Below, piece by piece: positions 1-9,986 of a stretch of 64,000 nucleotides of DNA. The DNA comes from Nephrocerus scutellatus. Its lineage: Eukaryota > Arthropoda > Insecta > Diptera > Pipunculidae. Position 1 is the first letter of the stretch. Every line of letters starts with the position of its first letter. Position numbers and translations under genes: made by a program. The notes under the pieces were generated by a model. That model did no database searches. It was not told the DNA's origin and worked only from the letters and a program-made list of their open reading frames with translations. The stretch spans positions 39,544,010 through 39,608,009 of the forward strand of contig OX352763.1 in the NCBI GenBank assembly GCA_947095585.1, given 5' to 3'.

Positions 1-352
1 TCAAAACAGTGGGTTTCGCGGGGTGAATAGGCGCCAAAGAAGGCCAAGGTGGGTTTGTCAGCCAATTAAGTCATGGCGACCGTTTTTTAGGATGCCATCG
101 GAGATTCACATGCGTATAAAATTTGAAGAAAAAAATCGGGTAATTTTTTAAAAATATTTGTATTGGAACCCCACGACCCCGAGGCCCGAGGTGCCCAAAA
201 TCTTAATAGAAAGTATTGTCATGGGAAATACACATGTGTCCAAAGTTTGAATAAAATCGGACTTTAGGAAGTGTGTTAAAAATTGATCACAAGATTCTGC
301 CCACCAGCCAGCCAGGTACGGGCACGCGAAGTTAATATAGAGAATTTAAAAA
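1..352 (+). repeat. Repeat family R1, 3' part
   Basis: This is the right-hand part of a dispersed repeat, cut by the window start. It carries the phrases 'tttgtattgg', 'aatagaaagtattgtca', 'acatgtgtccaaagtttgaataaaatcgg' and ends in 'gcacgcgaagttaatataga' followed by gaattt. The same ordered phrases recur at 63100-63424 and, reversed, at 7355-7520. Related 120-bp units are tandem at 47638-48485. No coding capacity is visible. The right end is inverted relative to the left end of the fuller copy at 62908, which suggests a non-autonomous element with very short terminal inverted repeats. Confidence 0.7.
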
Positions 353-356
353 GGAG

Positions 357-1440
357 AGAATTTGTTCCTTGACTTAGCTCCTTGGACAGCTGACTCTTTC
401 CGTAGAGTCGGTGTCCCTTGACGCCATTTTTTGCAATTCATCCGCCATTTCGTTTACCTCTACGGTACTGTGCCTCGGTACCAATACAATAGTGATGTCC
501 ATGATTTGACTAATCGAAGCCAATTTTTCTTGACATTGTTTATCAAGTTTCGAGTTTATGGTGGTCGTATAAATCGCCTTTTTGGCAGATTTACTATTAG
601 CACATATGTCAACACTTCCGATTTGAGCATAACTGAGGCTTAGTGCATAGCAGGCTTCTCTAAATGCTAGGATCTACACCTGGAAATAGTTAGCTGAATC
701 GGGTAGCTAGTATGACGTTGACAGATTGAGTGTAGAGTGGAGCACTTTCAGTTTCCCCTGGTAGACACCGACACCGAAGAAGGAGTTGAAGATAAGACTT
801 TGGATACATTAGTCAGTAGATGATGGTATCATACCTTCAAGTACTGCCTGCAGTATATTATGTGAGGTACAGTAGCGAACCACCCAGATTTTCTGAGTCG
901 TACTGCACTTGATAAATATTTTAGGAGGTACTAGGTATAAGATGGTGTTATGGGTCTCAGTCGAACATGACCGCAGAGCTCCTGTAATGCCAAATGATCC
1001 CTGTAATCTTATGAGCTTGGTGGCATTGCACTTCTTCCTCATCGCTGGCCAATAGCAATCGATAGGTAAGAATTGGTCGCACAACAGCTGTGTAGAGCTA
1101 GAGAGCCATCCTTAGTTAAATTCATACCAAAAGTTTTGCTGCTGGCATAGAGGGTAAAGCATGGTTTCTTAGCCTTGTGCGCTATGTTAGCTTTGCCATC
1201 CAAGATTACTCCGAGATATTTGCCGCTGTGGGTTAGACTGAAACTACGACCATTGAGCTTTGCGATGACAAAGACTGGTATAATAGATTTGGTGGTGGTG
1301 AACAAGTACCATTTCAGTCTTTCCTGAGTTGACACCAAGTTGCCCAGAAGCCAACTTTACCCAGGATCCTTTCAATAGCTGCGCTGATCACGGAAGGGGG
1401 CTCTATATTGATACGAGCATCACTAGTCATCTGCGTCCTA
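357..1440 (-). pseudogene. LOA/I-like LINE fragment: RT C-terminus plus RNase H
   Basis: Reading the reverse strand from 1440 down gives the C-terminal part of a non-LTR retrotransposon polyprotein. The RT 'thumb' is recognisable from the conserved KYLGVILD block near 1220, followed by residues typical of this region (RLQGSFGITGALRS near 970). From about 780 to 430 the translation becomes an RNase H domain: VDICANSKSA, then CQEKLASISQIMDITIVLVP and NEMADELQKMAS. RNase H on the LINE polyprotein is characteristic of the I/LOA/R1 group. At least two frame changes and several stops make it a dead copy. The RT palm with its catalytic aspartates and everything upstream are missing. Repeat R1 abuts its 3' side at about 352. 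The clade call is inferred from the RNase H and general resemblance. Confidence 0.72.
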
Positions 1441-4400
1441 TCCTCCTCAAGTTTTAGTTGAATTAGTTACCATTAGCCATTAGGTGAATTAACCAACACA
1501 ACACAGCTCATGTTTCTCGAAAAGACTCGAAATGTTTTGAAAACCTACTCAGTAACTAGACAACTAACTAGAATTAGAGCACAAAAGATGTCAACACCTG
1601 TTGGTCACGACACCTGAAAACATTACGATTTGTTGGTACCTTTTTCAATCGACTGTAATTGGCAGAAAAAGTGTCTGGATTTTGGAGATCTTGTCCGTCG
1701 ATTCCATCGGGATGGTGGCTTTTATTTACCTGCAATGAGAAAAAAAAGAGAAGGGGGCATAAGTTACATAACTGGCAATACAGTAAATATAAGAATTTTT
1801 CTTTAGCGAATTATGTATTTTTAGAAAAACGATCCCGAATGTCCTAAAACAAATTTTGCTCTGATTGATATCTGGATTCTGTAAACGTCCGGTCTTCTGC
1901 TTTTTTGTTACAGAGAAAGACCGAATTTTTTTTTAGCTAAAAAACCACGTCATGTAAGATACACAAACACATAAAGTACACGTACGTATAAATGAACTTT
2001 TCTCCTCCCGTACAAAGGCACTGTTCTCTACCGAAGTAGAAAAGCACTCATAAGTCGACGACATGATTCTTTTTTTGTTTTTATCTTTTTCGTCCAAATC
2101 CCAAAAGCAATTTACTGGGCTTGTAAATGGAATGCCATAAAAGTCATCCTCACACACACACACAGACAATCCACCGTACACAAAAACTGTGCATTCTTCC
2201 ATTATTTCTTGTTGCTCGAAAGTACTGCTGCTGATATGCTGTGCTGGACTAACTGAGCTAAATATGAGACAAAGCCGGCTAAGCCATTCTCCACATAAAG
2301 GGAGATTACGTTTCAACACAGTCCTCTGGCTGCTTCTCCTGCTTCTTCACCTTCACGGTGATGATGACGCTGTCAAAATATGTTTCCTCCTTCTCCTGCT
2401 CCTCCTTTGCGTGAATCTATTCCTTTTAAGTGCAGATTCTGCATACAAATGAATGAGGAAGAGCACACGCAGCATGCAAACGAGGCAACTAAATAACCCC
2501 AAAGCGACAACGATGAGCTTAACGCTGGCTAAAAGGATTTTCTTTAAAATATTCACCAGGATGAGATCCCCCCGTCTGCGGGCACGAGATCAGATAGAGA
2601 GAGAGCGACAGCAAAATGCAGTAGAAGATTTGTGCGAGACTCAACGATGACAACAACAAAAAACATACAATGTGTCATATCCTACTCGTCCTTGATAATT
2701 TTACACACCCTCCAGCCTTCCAGAAAAGTACATACAGCAAACGATGAGGTTGCTTATCTTCTACTGTTTTTCCATGGCCAGAGGCAGTAACAACCACCTC
2801 GTGAAAGGGACGACAATTTTCAAAAGACTCGGCTTGATGATGACGATAATTGAGATGGGGCCGGACGGACGGACGGACTGGCAGACGAACAAACTGTGAC
2901 TATCGTTGAGACGAGGACGGACAGACGGACGAAAAAACTGTGACTATCGTTGAGATGAGGACGGACGGACGGACGAACAAACTGTGTCTATCGCTGTCAG
3001 ATGCAGGAAATTTACTTATGGGGTTATTACAAACATACACCGCACACATGCATACGGCATAAAGTTTACTTGACGCGGAAGCCAGACATCCATTCCACTC
3101 CATTCCATCGCAACCATCCATACGTCCATCCATCCATCTATTCAATCCATTACCGCTACGTGTGTTTTGCCAGTTGGCCAGCTGCTGCTGGGGGTAAATG
3201 TTAAACGAATCTCCAGTGAAAACCGAGTAGATGAGACTCAAGGAGATGGAGACCTTCTCACCTCTGGCATCATCGTACAACATCATTCATTCGCACATAA
3301 AATGCCCAACATAATTGCTTGGTGTTAATTACATGGCCTGCGAGGAACGAACGAGCCATCCAGCCGATTCACATCACATAATTTGTAAAGGGAGGAGGAG
3401 GTGGAGATAGGAAGGGCAGCACAAAGCCACACCACAACACACCACACTACTCTCCAAGGTATCATTTAAGTGGAGATGGTATCTTCGCAGTGATCATGAT
3501 ATCTGGTCGGTGATGCATGCGTCGGCCACAAATTAACACGAGAAAAAGAAAGGATGCGGAGCAAGAGAAGAGGGTAGAGCTCTTGGAATTTATGTCTGTC
3601 GGTATGCCCAAGCTGCTAGTCGTCTGTCAGACAGTCAGTCAGTCAGCGAGTCAGGTGGCAAGAGGTGCACCATAAAGAATGCTGCGGTGTCCTGCTGCAC
3701 TGCCGCTGCCGCACATACCACAAACAGGTAACCAACTGATAGGATGAGCAGCCTCACGCCACTCCAATCCACGCCACGGCCTCAATGAAGGCCCAACCTA
3801 AGAACGAGTAGTAAAATGTGCGGAATCTTTGCGATGGTTGGGAGTCTCGTCGCCTCGTATCGCATCGCATCGTTAGGTTAGGCACGATAAGGTAAGGTAG
3901 GCAGGCAGAAATGATAAAGGATCGTCGTTTGTGACTAAAGTCAAATGGATTTACGATGACTTGTAACGAGTAGATAGACCCAAGTGTGGCCGTTATAAAT
4001 TTCAAGTTATTGCGACGTCTGACCTGTTCCTGGCCAAACTAGCAAGCTACTCGTATAGCTGATAGCAATCCACACATTCAACTTTATTGGAATTGAAAAG
4101 CAAAGTTGGTAATAATGATAACTGATGCCTCGCCGAGAGGAGTCGAGAAGTTAGAACAGTGGACGGTCGAGTTGTGTCACCGTTATCCGCGCCGATCGCC
4201 ACCAATTGATTCTGCGAATCGCATGATAATGGATCTGGTTGCGCCTTTGCTTTGTGTCTTCTTGAATGACAAATGACAGACAAGTGCGACGAGATTGTGA
4301 TGCGCTTTGGCCACACCATCGAGCAAGCTGCGTTCGCTTGGAATTTGGAATGCCAATCAGTTGGCATGATCGGTGCCAGCGGAAACTCATCTTGTCCGAA

Positions 4401-4865
4401 ATTAAAATTCATCGCCGGCGCAATGAATTATTGAGCAGACCAACATCAAATGGGAATGGGAGTGATGCGAGACGAAAACGAGAAATCCATTGAATTACAA
4501 ATTCCATGAAATAACAAATCGATGTGGATTCCTGAGATGTGTCCCGCATAATTTGTTTCATGGTATGTGCGACAGGAAATGTTCGCCAACCGCACAGAAG
4601 GAACCTTTTTTTATTCCTTCCTTCCATTTTTTCCCTCTAATTTGTTTGCTTTTATGTTTTGTGGTTACAATTTTTTGTTATTGCACGAGAAATTTGTTAA
4701 GTCGCTTACTAAGCTGAATGTTGGTGAAACCAAGCATGCATTTCACTGGAAAAGAACTAATGGCCACAAGTATTGCGGTTGTATTGTTGGAGAGTCCGAG
4801 TTGAGTGCAAGAACAGCTGGGAAACATTCCAGCGGTCGATGTTCTTGTCACTTGTAAAAGTGTTA
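1441..4865. other. Non-coding stretch with simple repeats
   Basis: No reading frame here resembles a known protein. It holds a CA run near 2152-2166, pyrimidine-rich CTCCTGCTT sequence at 2330-2410, a GGAC-rich minisatellite at 2880-2998 and a CAGT run at 3627-3653. The open frames present (up to 128 codons) overlap each other in several frames and follow the low-complexity sequence, so I regard them as chance. Confidence 0.6.
2880..2998. repeat. 44-bp minisatellite, about 2.5 copies
   Basis: The phrase 'aaactgtgactatcgttgag' starts at 2891 and 2935, and a diverged copy starts at 2979, a 44-base spacing. Each unit ends in GGACGGACGGAC-type sequence. Confidence 0.75.
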
Positions 4866-5307
4866 TCGCACCGCTCTGTATTATGTCCGCTCAGACGAGA
4901 CATGACAATTGAACTGAAGCTTGAATCTTTGGAGGGCTTGTAGAGGAGGCCACGATTAGAAGAAATCCTAAAAGAACAAACTGGGAAGTTTTCAAAACCA
5001 ATTTGAGATGCAACTTAGAAGACGTTTCAGTTCAAAGAGTGGCCAAAAGTCCACAGAAACTGGAATGTGTATAGTAAGTGGGATGAATAAGGCAATCTCT
5101 GATGCATATGAGTCGAGCTGTCCGGTAAGCTCTCCCAAAGTGAGCAATGATGGAGCGAAGAGCTGTCAGAACTTCGTAGGCGGGTGAGGAAACTCTTTAA
5201 GAAGACGAGGAGGAGGGGCATTTGGCAGCAATACAAAGAATCTCTTACAACATATAATACAGAAGTGAGAACGCAGAAGCTTCCGTAACTTCTGCGAGGA
5301 AGTAACT
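4866..5307 (+). pseudogene. LOA-like LINE fragment: linker between endonuclease and RT
   Basis: The forward translation shows the region that in LOA-type LINEs joins the endonuclease to the reverse transcriptase: RRNPKRTNWEVFKTN near 4955, then VQRVAKS, ISDAYESSCPV near 5095, and KLFKKTRRRGIWQQYKESL near 5195-5250, continuing to NFCEEVT at about 5307. The order matches the family pattern (basic NPRKTNW block, YEESCP block, basic WQ.YK block). Two or three frame changes break it. It stops exactly where mariner end sequence begins (5308), so the mariner probably inserted into this LINE. Neither endonuclease nor RT catalytic parts are present. The family call rests on motif order from memory. 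Confidence 0.65.
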
Positions 5308-5995
5308 AATAATGGGTGATCAATTTAGAGGTACATATCGGATTTTAAATTGAAAAAAAGCAACAAAAGTTCAAAATTATTGGGCAATCTTTATTATTTT
5401 TGTTTACAACCAACCAATTTTTTGAAGATAATCCCTTTCAAATGTTGGCCGCAACTGCGCCGTAATTCGGCCATCCGTAAGCACCAATTTTGAATGACTC
5501 GCTCGAGGACTTCGGTCGGTATCTCGCGAATAACTTGAGTAATGTTGGCTTCCAATGCATCAATCGTAGCTGGTTTATCAACAAAACATTTAGACTTTAC
5601 ATACCCACACAAAAAAAGGCCAAAGGTGTGATATCAAACGATATTGGTGGCCAATACACCGGTCTGGAACGAGAGATCAATTGCTCAACGAAACGAGGAC
5701 GCAGTAAATCCATTGTGGCACGGGCTGTATGGGGATGTAGTGCCATCTTGTTGGACCAAATGTCGTGGAAATCACGGGCTTCAATTTCCCGCATCAAAAA
5801 GTCGTTTATCATGGCGCGATAGCGTTCGCCATTCACTGTTACATTGACGCAAGCCTCGTCTTTGAAGAAATATGGGTCGATGATTCCTGCAGCCCATAGG
5901 CCGCACCAAACGGTAGTTTTCAATGAATGTAATGGCAGTTCGTGAATGGCTTCGGGTTGCTTCCCCATGAAAAACCCACTCAAAGATACTTCTAG
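5308..5995 (-). pseudogene. Mori-like mariner transposase, 3' half, broken
   Basis: The reverse strand encodes the C-terminal half of a Tc1/mariner DDD transposase: KTTVWCGLWAAGIIDPYFFK, VTVNGERYRAM, HTARATMDLLRPRF, RPVYWPPISFDITPL and, after a frameshift near 5600, CGYVKSKCFVDKPATIDALE to RSCGQHLKGIIF. The block expected to read QQDGAT just before HTA is SNKMALHP here, so a catalytic aspartate is lost. The third aspartate (FDITPL) survives. The element's 3' terminal repeat appears as ATGGGTGATCAATTTAGAGG from about 5313, adjoining a TA. The N-terminal DNA-binding half and the other terminal repeat are absent, because the sequence upstream of 5995 no longer matches. A dead, 5'-truncated copy. 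Confidence 0.85.
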
Positions 5996-7354
5996 GTCTC
6001 CATCACTAGTCCTGGTCTTTTGATAAAATAGAATTGGCCCAAACATTTCTTCTGCAGTTATCTTGTATGCGGATTAGTTTCCCATCAAAAACGCCCACAA
6101 TTCGTCTCTGCGTGTTTGTTATTCTAACGCGACAAGTGAGCCTGTTAGTAATTCATCCGAATGAAGATCGACCGCCAGCCCCAACCACATACATAATTTA
6201 CTGACTGACTGACGTTTGGCTAATAAGAAAATCAACGCTATCAGCAGCGACCCAGCACGGAAATCATTTTGTCATTTGAAGTTTCAGTGCTAGTTTCAGT
6301 CGCCTACAGTGGGCGTGTAGAGGAAGGATTTGAAAAAGCAAGAGCCAATTTCTATGCCAGAACGATGGCAAATGACAGTCAGTCAACGAAAACCCACACA
6401 CATCGAAGACCAACGCACTACGCAATAAACACTCTTCAAGCATTTGTGCTGTTCCCGTTCATGATGATGGAGAAGTTTCTAGGTGCATATATACAACTAG
6501 GAAAGCCAGCACACGCCCGGAACGTTCCCGAATATTCCAGCTGCCTGAAATTTTCCGTAGTTGTTTACACAGGGCCACTTTTGTGAGCCCCTTGTTAACA
6601 TACTGCACAAAATTGTGAAAATTCGTCCAACGACTGTGCGGGCAGGCGGTCGATTGTTGTCGCTTACGATGCCTGAAACAACAACTCGCAAGTCGTAAGT
6701 CGTAACCGCACAGCCGCCGAGTGCATCGTAAATGCTGACATAAAGCCAAAGTTCATGATATTTTATTCGAGAAGTATGCGCTCCAACAACCACACACACG
6801 CCACTCAGCAGGACATGTCAATTCACTCATGCACAACAAAGCACAAGACCCTAACATTTAAGCTTGTCCATGGGGCATTCTCCCCCACTATAAGACCGTC
6901 ATTTCTCGTATGCCATTTCCAATTCCAATTGAACATCAAAGAAACACAACAATAAGTCAGCATACAGCCAGTCGCGTACACATAAGACTCGAATGTGTGC
7001 ATGTAATTCCAACTTAATCTGATCAAATAGGTTGACATGTATGCTCGCATACCAGCCAACCCCCAGTGTGATAGGCAAGTAAATGGAGACGCAAATTGTA
7101 CATATGATTCCCGATGACCATTCAAGTACAGTGGGACCAAATGGATCCGAAGTGCTCTTTGAACTAACTTCTATTTAAAGGAACAAACGTTTGGCTTTTT
7201 TTTCCCAAACATGATAAGCCTAGTAGGTTTAGGGCATGTCGCGTGCGGCGGGTATGTCGAGTGAGGCAGTGGGAGTGATATGTCGTAGAGTCTTCGTCAC
7301 ATATGATCTGACAACACGTATTCGCGTGCGAACAGTAATTTTTTAGTTTTTTTT
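5996..7354. other. Non-coding stretch
   Basis: No recognisable coding or RNA signal. Open frames of 60-105 codons overlap on both strands and do not resemble known proteins. Nothing marks a promoter or exon. Confidence 0.5.
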
Positions 7355-7520
7355 TTAATTCTCTGTATTAACTTTGCGTCGGCATGGTTCTGTCGTTCAT
7401 GCTGGTGGAATTTCGCGATAAATTTTTAACCCACTTCCCAAAGCCAATTTTATTGAGACTTTGCACACATATGTACTTCCGGTGACACTACAGGGTCGTA
7501 GGGCTCCCATACAATAATAA
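7355..7520 (-). repeat. Repeat family R1 copy, reversed
   Basis: Reverse complement reads 'gtcaccggaagtacatatgt', 'gtgtgcaaagtctcaataaa', 'gggaagtgggttaaaaattt' and ends in 'gcaaagttaatacagagaat'. This is the same ordered set of phrases as the R1 copies at 1-352 and 63260-63424, with scattered substitutions. Confidence 0.7.
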
Positions 7521-7614
7521 CTGTGTTATGTGTGCGCTGGTGCGCTTTGTGCAGCGCTGCTTTACGATGGGCGTTGTTTAGGTTGCAGTGCTTCGCATGT
7601 GTTTTTATTTTTCA

Positions 7615-7879
7615 GCAGAGAGAGAGAGAAATTTAGAAAGAGATAATGAGTGAGTGAGAGATAGAGATAGTGAGTGAGAGATAGAGATAGTGAGTGAGAG
7701 AGAGAGAGATAGAGAGAGAGAGATAGATAGTGAGTGAGAGAGAGAGAGATAGATAGTGAGTGAAAGGCATAGAGATAGATAGTGAGTGAAAGAGATAGAG
7801 ATAGGGACTAAGTGAGAGCGATAGAGAGTGAGTGAGAGAGAAAGAGAGAAAGAATTAAATTAAAGGGATAAAGAGAGAG

Positions 7880-7947
<68 letters not shown>

Positions 7948-8068
7948 AATAGATATAGAGAGAGAGAAATAGATATAGAGAGAGAGAAATAGAAAGAGAG
8001 AAATATATAGATATGGATAGAGTAGAGATAGATAGAGAAAGAGAGAGACAGGGAGCGAGAGATACAGT
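7615..8068. repeat. Purine-rich GA/GATA microsatellite with AT tract
   Basis: A long degenerate run of GAGAGA, AGATAGATAG and GTGAGTGAGA, with a pure AT dinucleotide tract at 7882-7916. All open frames here are serine/isoleucine runs caused by the repeat. The last 70 bases resemble 9185-9262 on the other side of the LINE that follows. Confidence 0.95.
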
Positions 8069-9126
8069 TTTTTTTTTTATATAAATAGGGACTCATTGCC
8101 AAGGGAGGACTCCCTGAATGACTTGCGTCACGGCAATAAGCACTTTATTAAAAATTCAAATCCTTAAACGAGTGTTTATGTTACTGATAAAAGGACCTGG
8201 AACTAGAGAACGGGTTTCTAAAGAACATTTACCGTTGTAAAATTTGTAGAAAACAGATAAAGCTCCTACATTTCGTCTGTGCTCCAAAGTATCAAGAGAC
8301 GAAGTAATGGTTACATCGTTTATTAAACGAATAACTCTAATTTGAACTCCATCAAGATGAACCAAATGCGATCTTGGAGCCCCATCCCACACATATGAAT
8401 TAAATTCTAAAATTGGTCTAACATAAGATTTATATAATCTTAATACTTCAGAGGGAGCGAAGTAGAAGTTACAACGTCTTATGAAGCCCAAACATTGGCT
8501 AGCTCTTTTTGAAATTTCATAAATATGTTCTTTCCAGGAAAGATCACTTGATACTTTTAAACCTAACAACTTAAGAGAATCAGATCTCGCAATAGGGGTA
8601 CCATTAATAACAGGTGGAACATAATGTTGAGTTGTCTTCTGAGAAAAAAGACAAGACTCTCTATTAGAAGTTCCCCAATCCAGAATGATTTGAATATTAG
8701 ACAGAATAGTCAAATTCATTAATTCACGCGAACCATTCAAGCGAGAATTGCATTCTTTTTGACTGACAAACTCAACGGAAGCCGATAGTGTTGTATTATC
8801 AGCATGGATATCACAGGTTGTAGAAGACAACAGGTCGTTGGTATATATCAAGAAGAGCGTGGGCGACAAGGATGACCCTTGAGGTACGCCAGCATTGATC
8901 CAATATGAAGCTGAAGATATACCATTTAATACAACTTTTATTTTACGGTTCCATAAATAATTCTCAATCCCTGCCATTAGAGAGGAGTGTAAGCTCAGCG
9001 CACGAATCTTATTAATAAGACAATCGTGCCATACTCTATCAAAAGCTTTAGAAATATCTAAGGAAATAACGCTTGATTCACCTAGGTTTTCAATGCTTCG
9101 CTCCAAACAACAAATGGGTATTTTAA
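8069..9126 (-). pseudogene. LINE family A, copy 1 (5'-truncated, RT palm to 3' end)
   Basis: A 316-codon reverse-strand frame (9106-8156) encodes the RT of a Jockey/CR1-group LINE, starting just before SLDISKAFDRVWH (motif A aspartate present). It continues with NAGVPQGSSLSPTLFLIYTN, then the catalytic box reads HADNTTL instead of the usual F/YADD, so the enzyme is dead. The thumb follows (ISKRASQCLGFIRRC, LEHRRNVGALSVFYKF). The frame is otherwise open, unusual in this window. After the stop come about 85 bases of 3' UTR with AATAAA-like sequence and a ten-base poly(A) read on the reverse strand (8069-8078). The 5' end is cut within the RT, as in typical 5'-truncated LINE insertions. A second copy is at 36300-37800. 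Confidence 0.85.
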
Positions 9127-9366
9127 GGGTCTTTTGGTAGACTTTTTGGGGTATAGTATTTATATAGAGAGAAATAGATATATATATAGAGAGAGAGAAA
9201 TATATTGATAGGGATAGTGTAGATATAGATAGAGAAAGAGGGAGACAGAGGGAGAGGAAGCGAGAGAGACAGATATAGATAAATAGAGAGAGATATATAG
9301 AAAGAGATAAAGAGAGAGATAAAGATAAAGAGAGGGGAAAGAGAGGATAGAGCGATAAAGAGCGAC

Positions 9367-9401
<35 letters not shown>

Positions 9402-9490
9402 AAGAGATTTAGAGATAAAAGGAGAGAGATAAAGTTAAATTCGTATTTTTACGCGTGTAATAGAGAGAGATAGAGAGAGAAAGGGAGATT
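9127..9490. repeat. GGTCTT-type scrap and purine microsatellite
   Basis: First 33 bases (tcttttggtagactttttgg) match part of the GGTCTT array at about 9722-9750. Then GA/GATA-rich sequence runs to 9490, including a pure GA tract near 9370-9397. Confidence 0.85.
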
Positions 9491-9683
9491 TAAAATATTC
9501 TTTTCTTCTTTATGGAAGTGCGACATAATGATTTAATTTTTCCACTCTTCGCTACGCAGTGCTAATCAAGCCAATAGTCAGTACACAAACCCCTTAACGC
9601 TTTTCTACATAAATTGACGTGGAACGCGAAGAAGAAGGCAATCGTTTAGACATCGTGTAGAAGTTATTTTTTGTTATTGAATA

Positions 9684-9986
9684 GAGACTTTTGGAAGGTC
9701 TTTTTTTAGTCTTGTAGGGTTCTTTTTGTAGACTTTTTGGGGTATTGTATTGGGGTCTTTTAGGAGGTCTTCTTAGGTATTATGTATAAGGGTCTTCTGA
9801 GGGTCTTTTGTAAATGTTTGGGAGGTCTTTTGAGGGTCCTTAGGTGGTCTTTAGAGAGTCTTTTGGTGTCTTTTGGAGTATTTTGAGGGTCTTTTTGTAG
9901 TGTTTTTGGGGTCTTTTAAGATGTCTTTTGGGTTTCTAGTGGTGGTATTTTGGAAATATTTTTGGAGGGGGTCTGGGGGTCTTTTT
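9684..9986 (+). repeat. Degenerate GGTCTTTT array
   Basis: About 300 bases of irregular repeats of GGTCTTTTGAGG / GGTCTTTTGGGG, each 10-14 bases, strongly G/T on this strand. The mirror composition (CAAAAGACCCT units) occurs at 39772-40146. It encodes nothing recognisable. Confidence 0.8.

Noticed and set aside
7860..8102. Reverse frame of Ser/Leu/Ile/Tyr repeats
   Set aside because: Direct translation of the GA/AT microsatellite.
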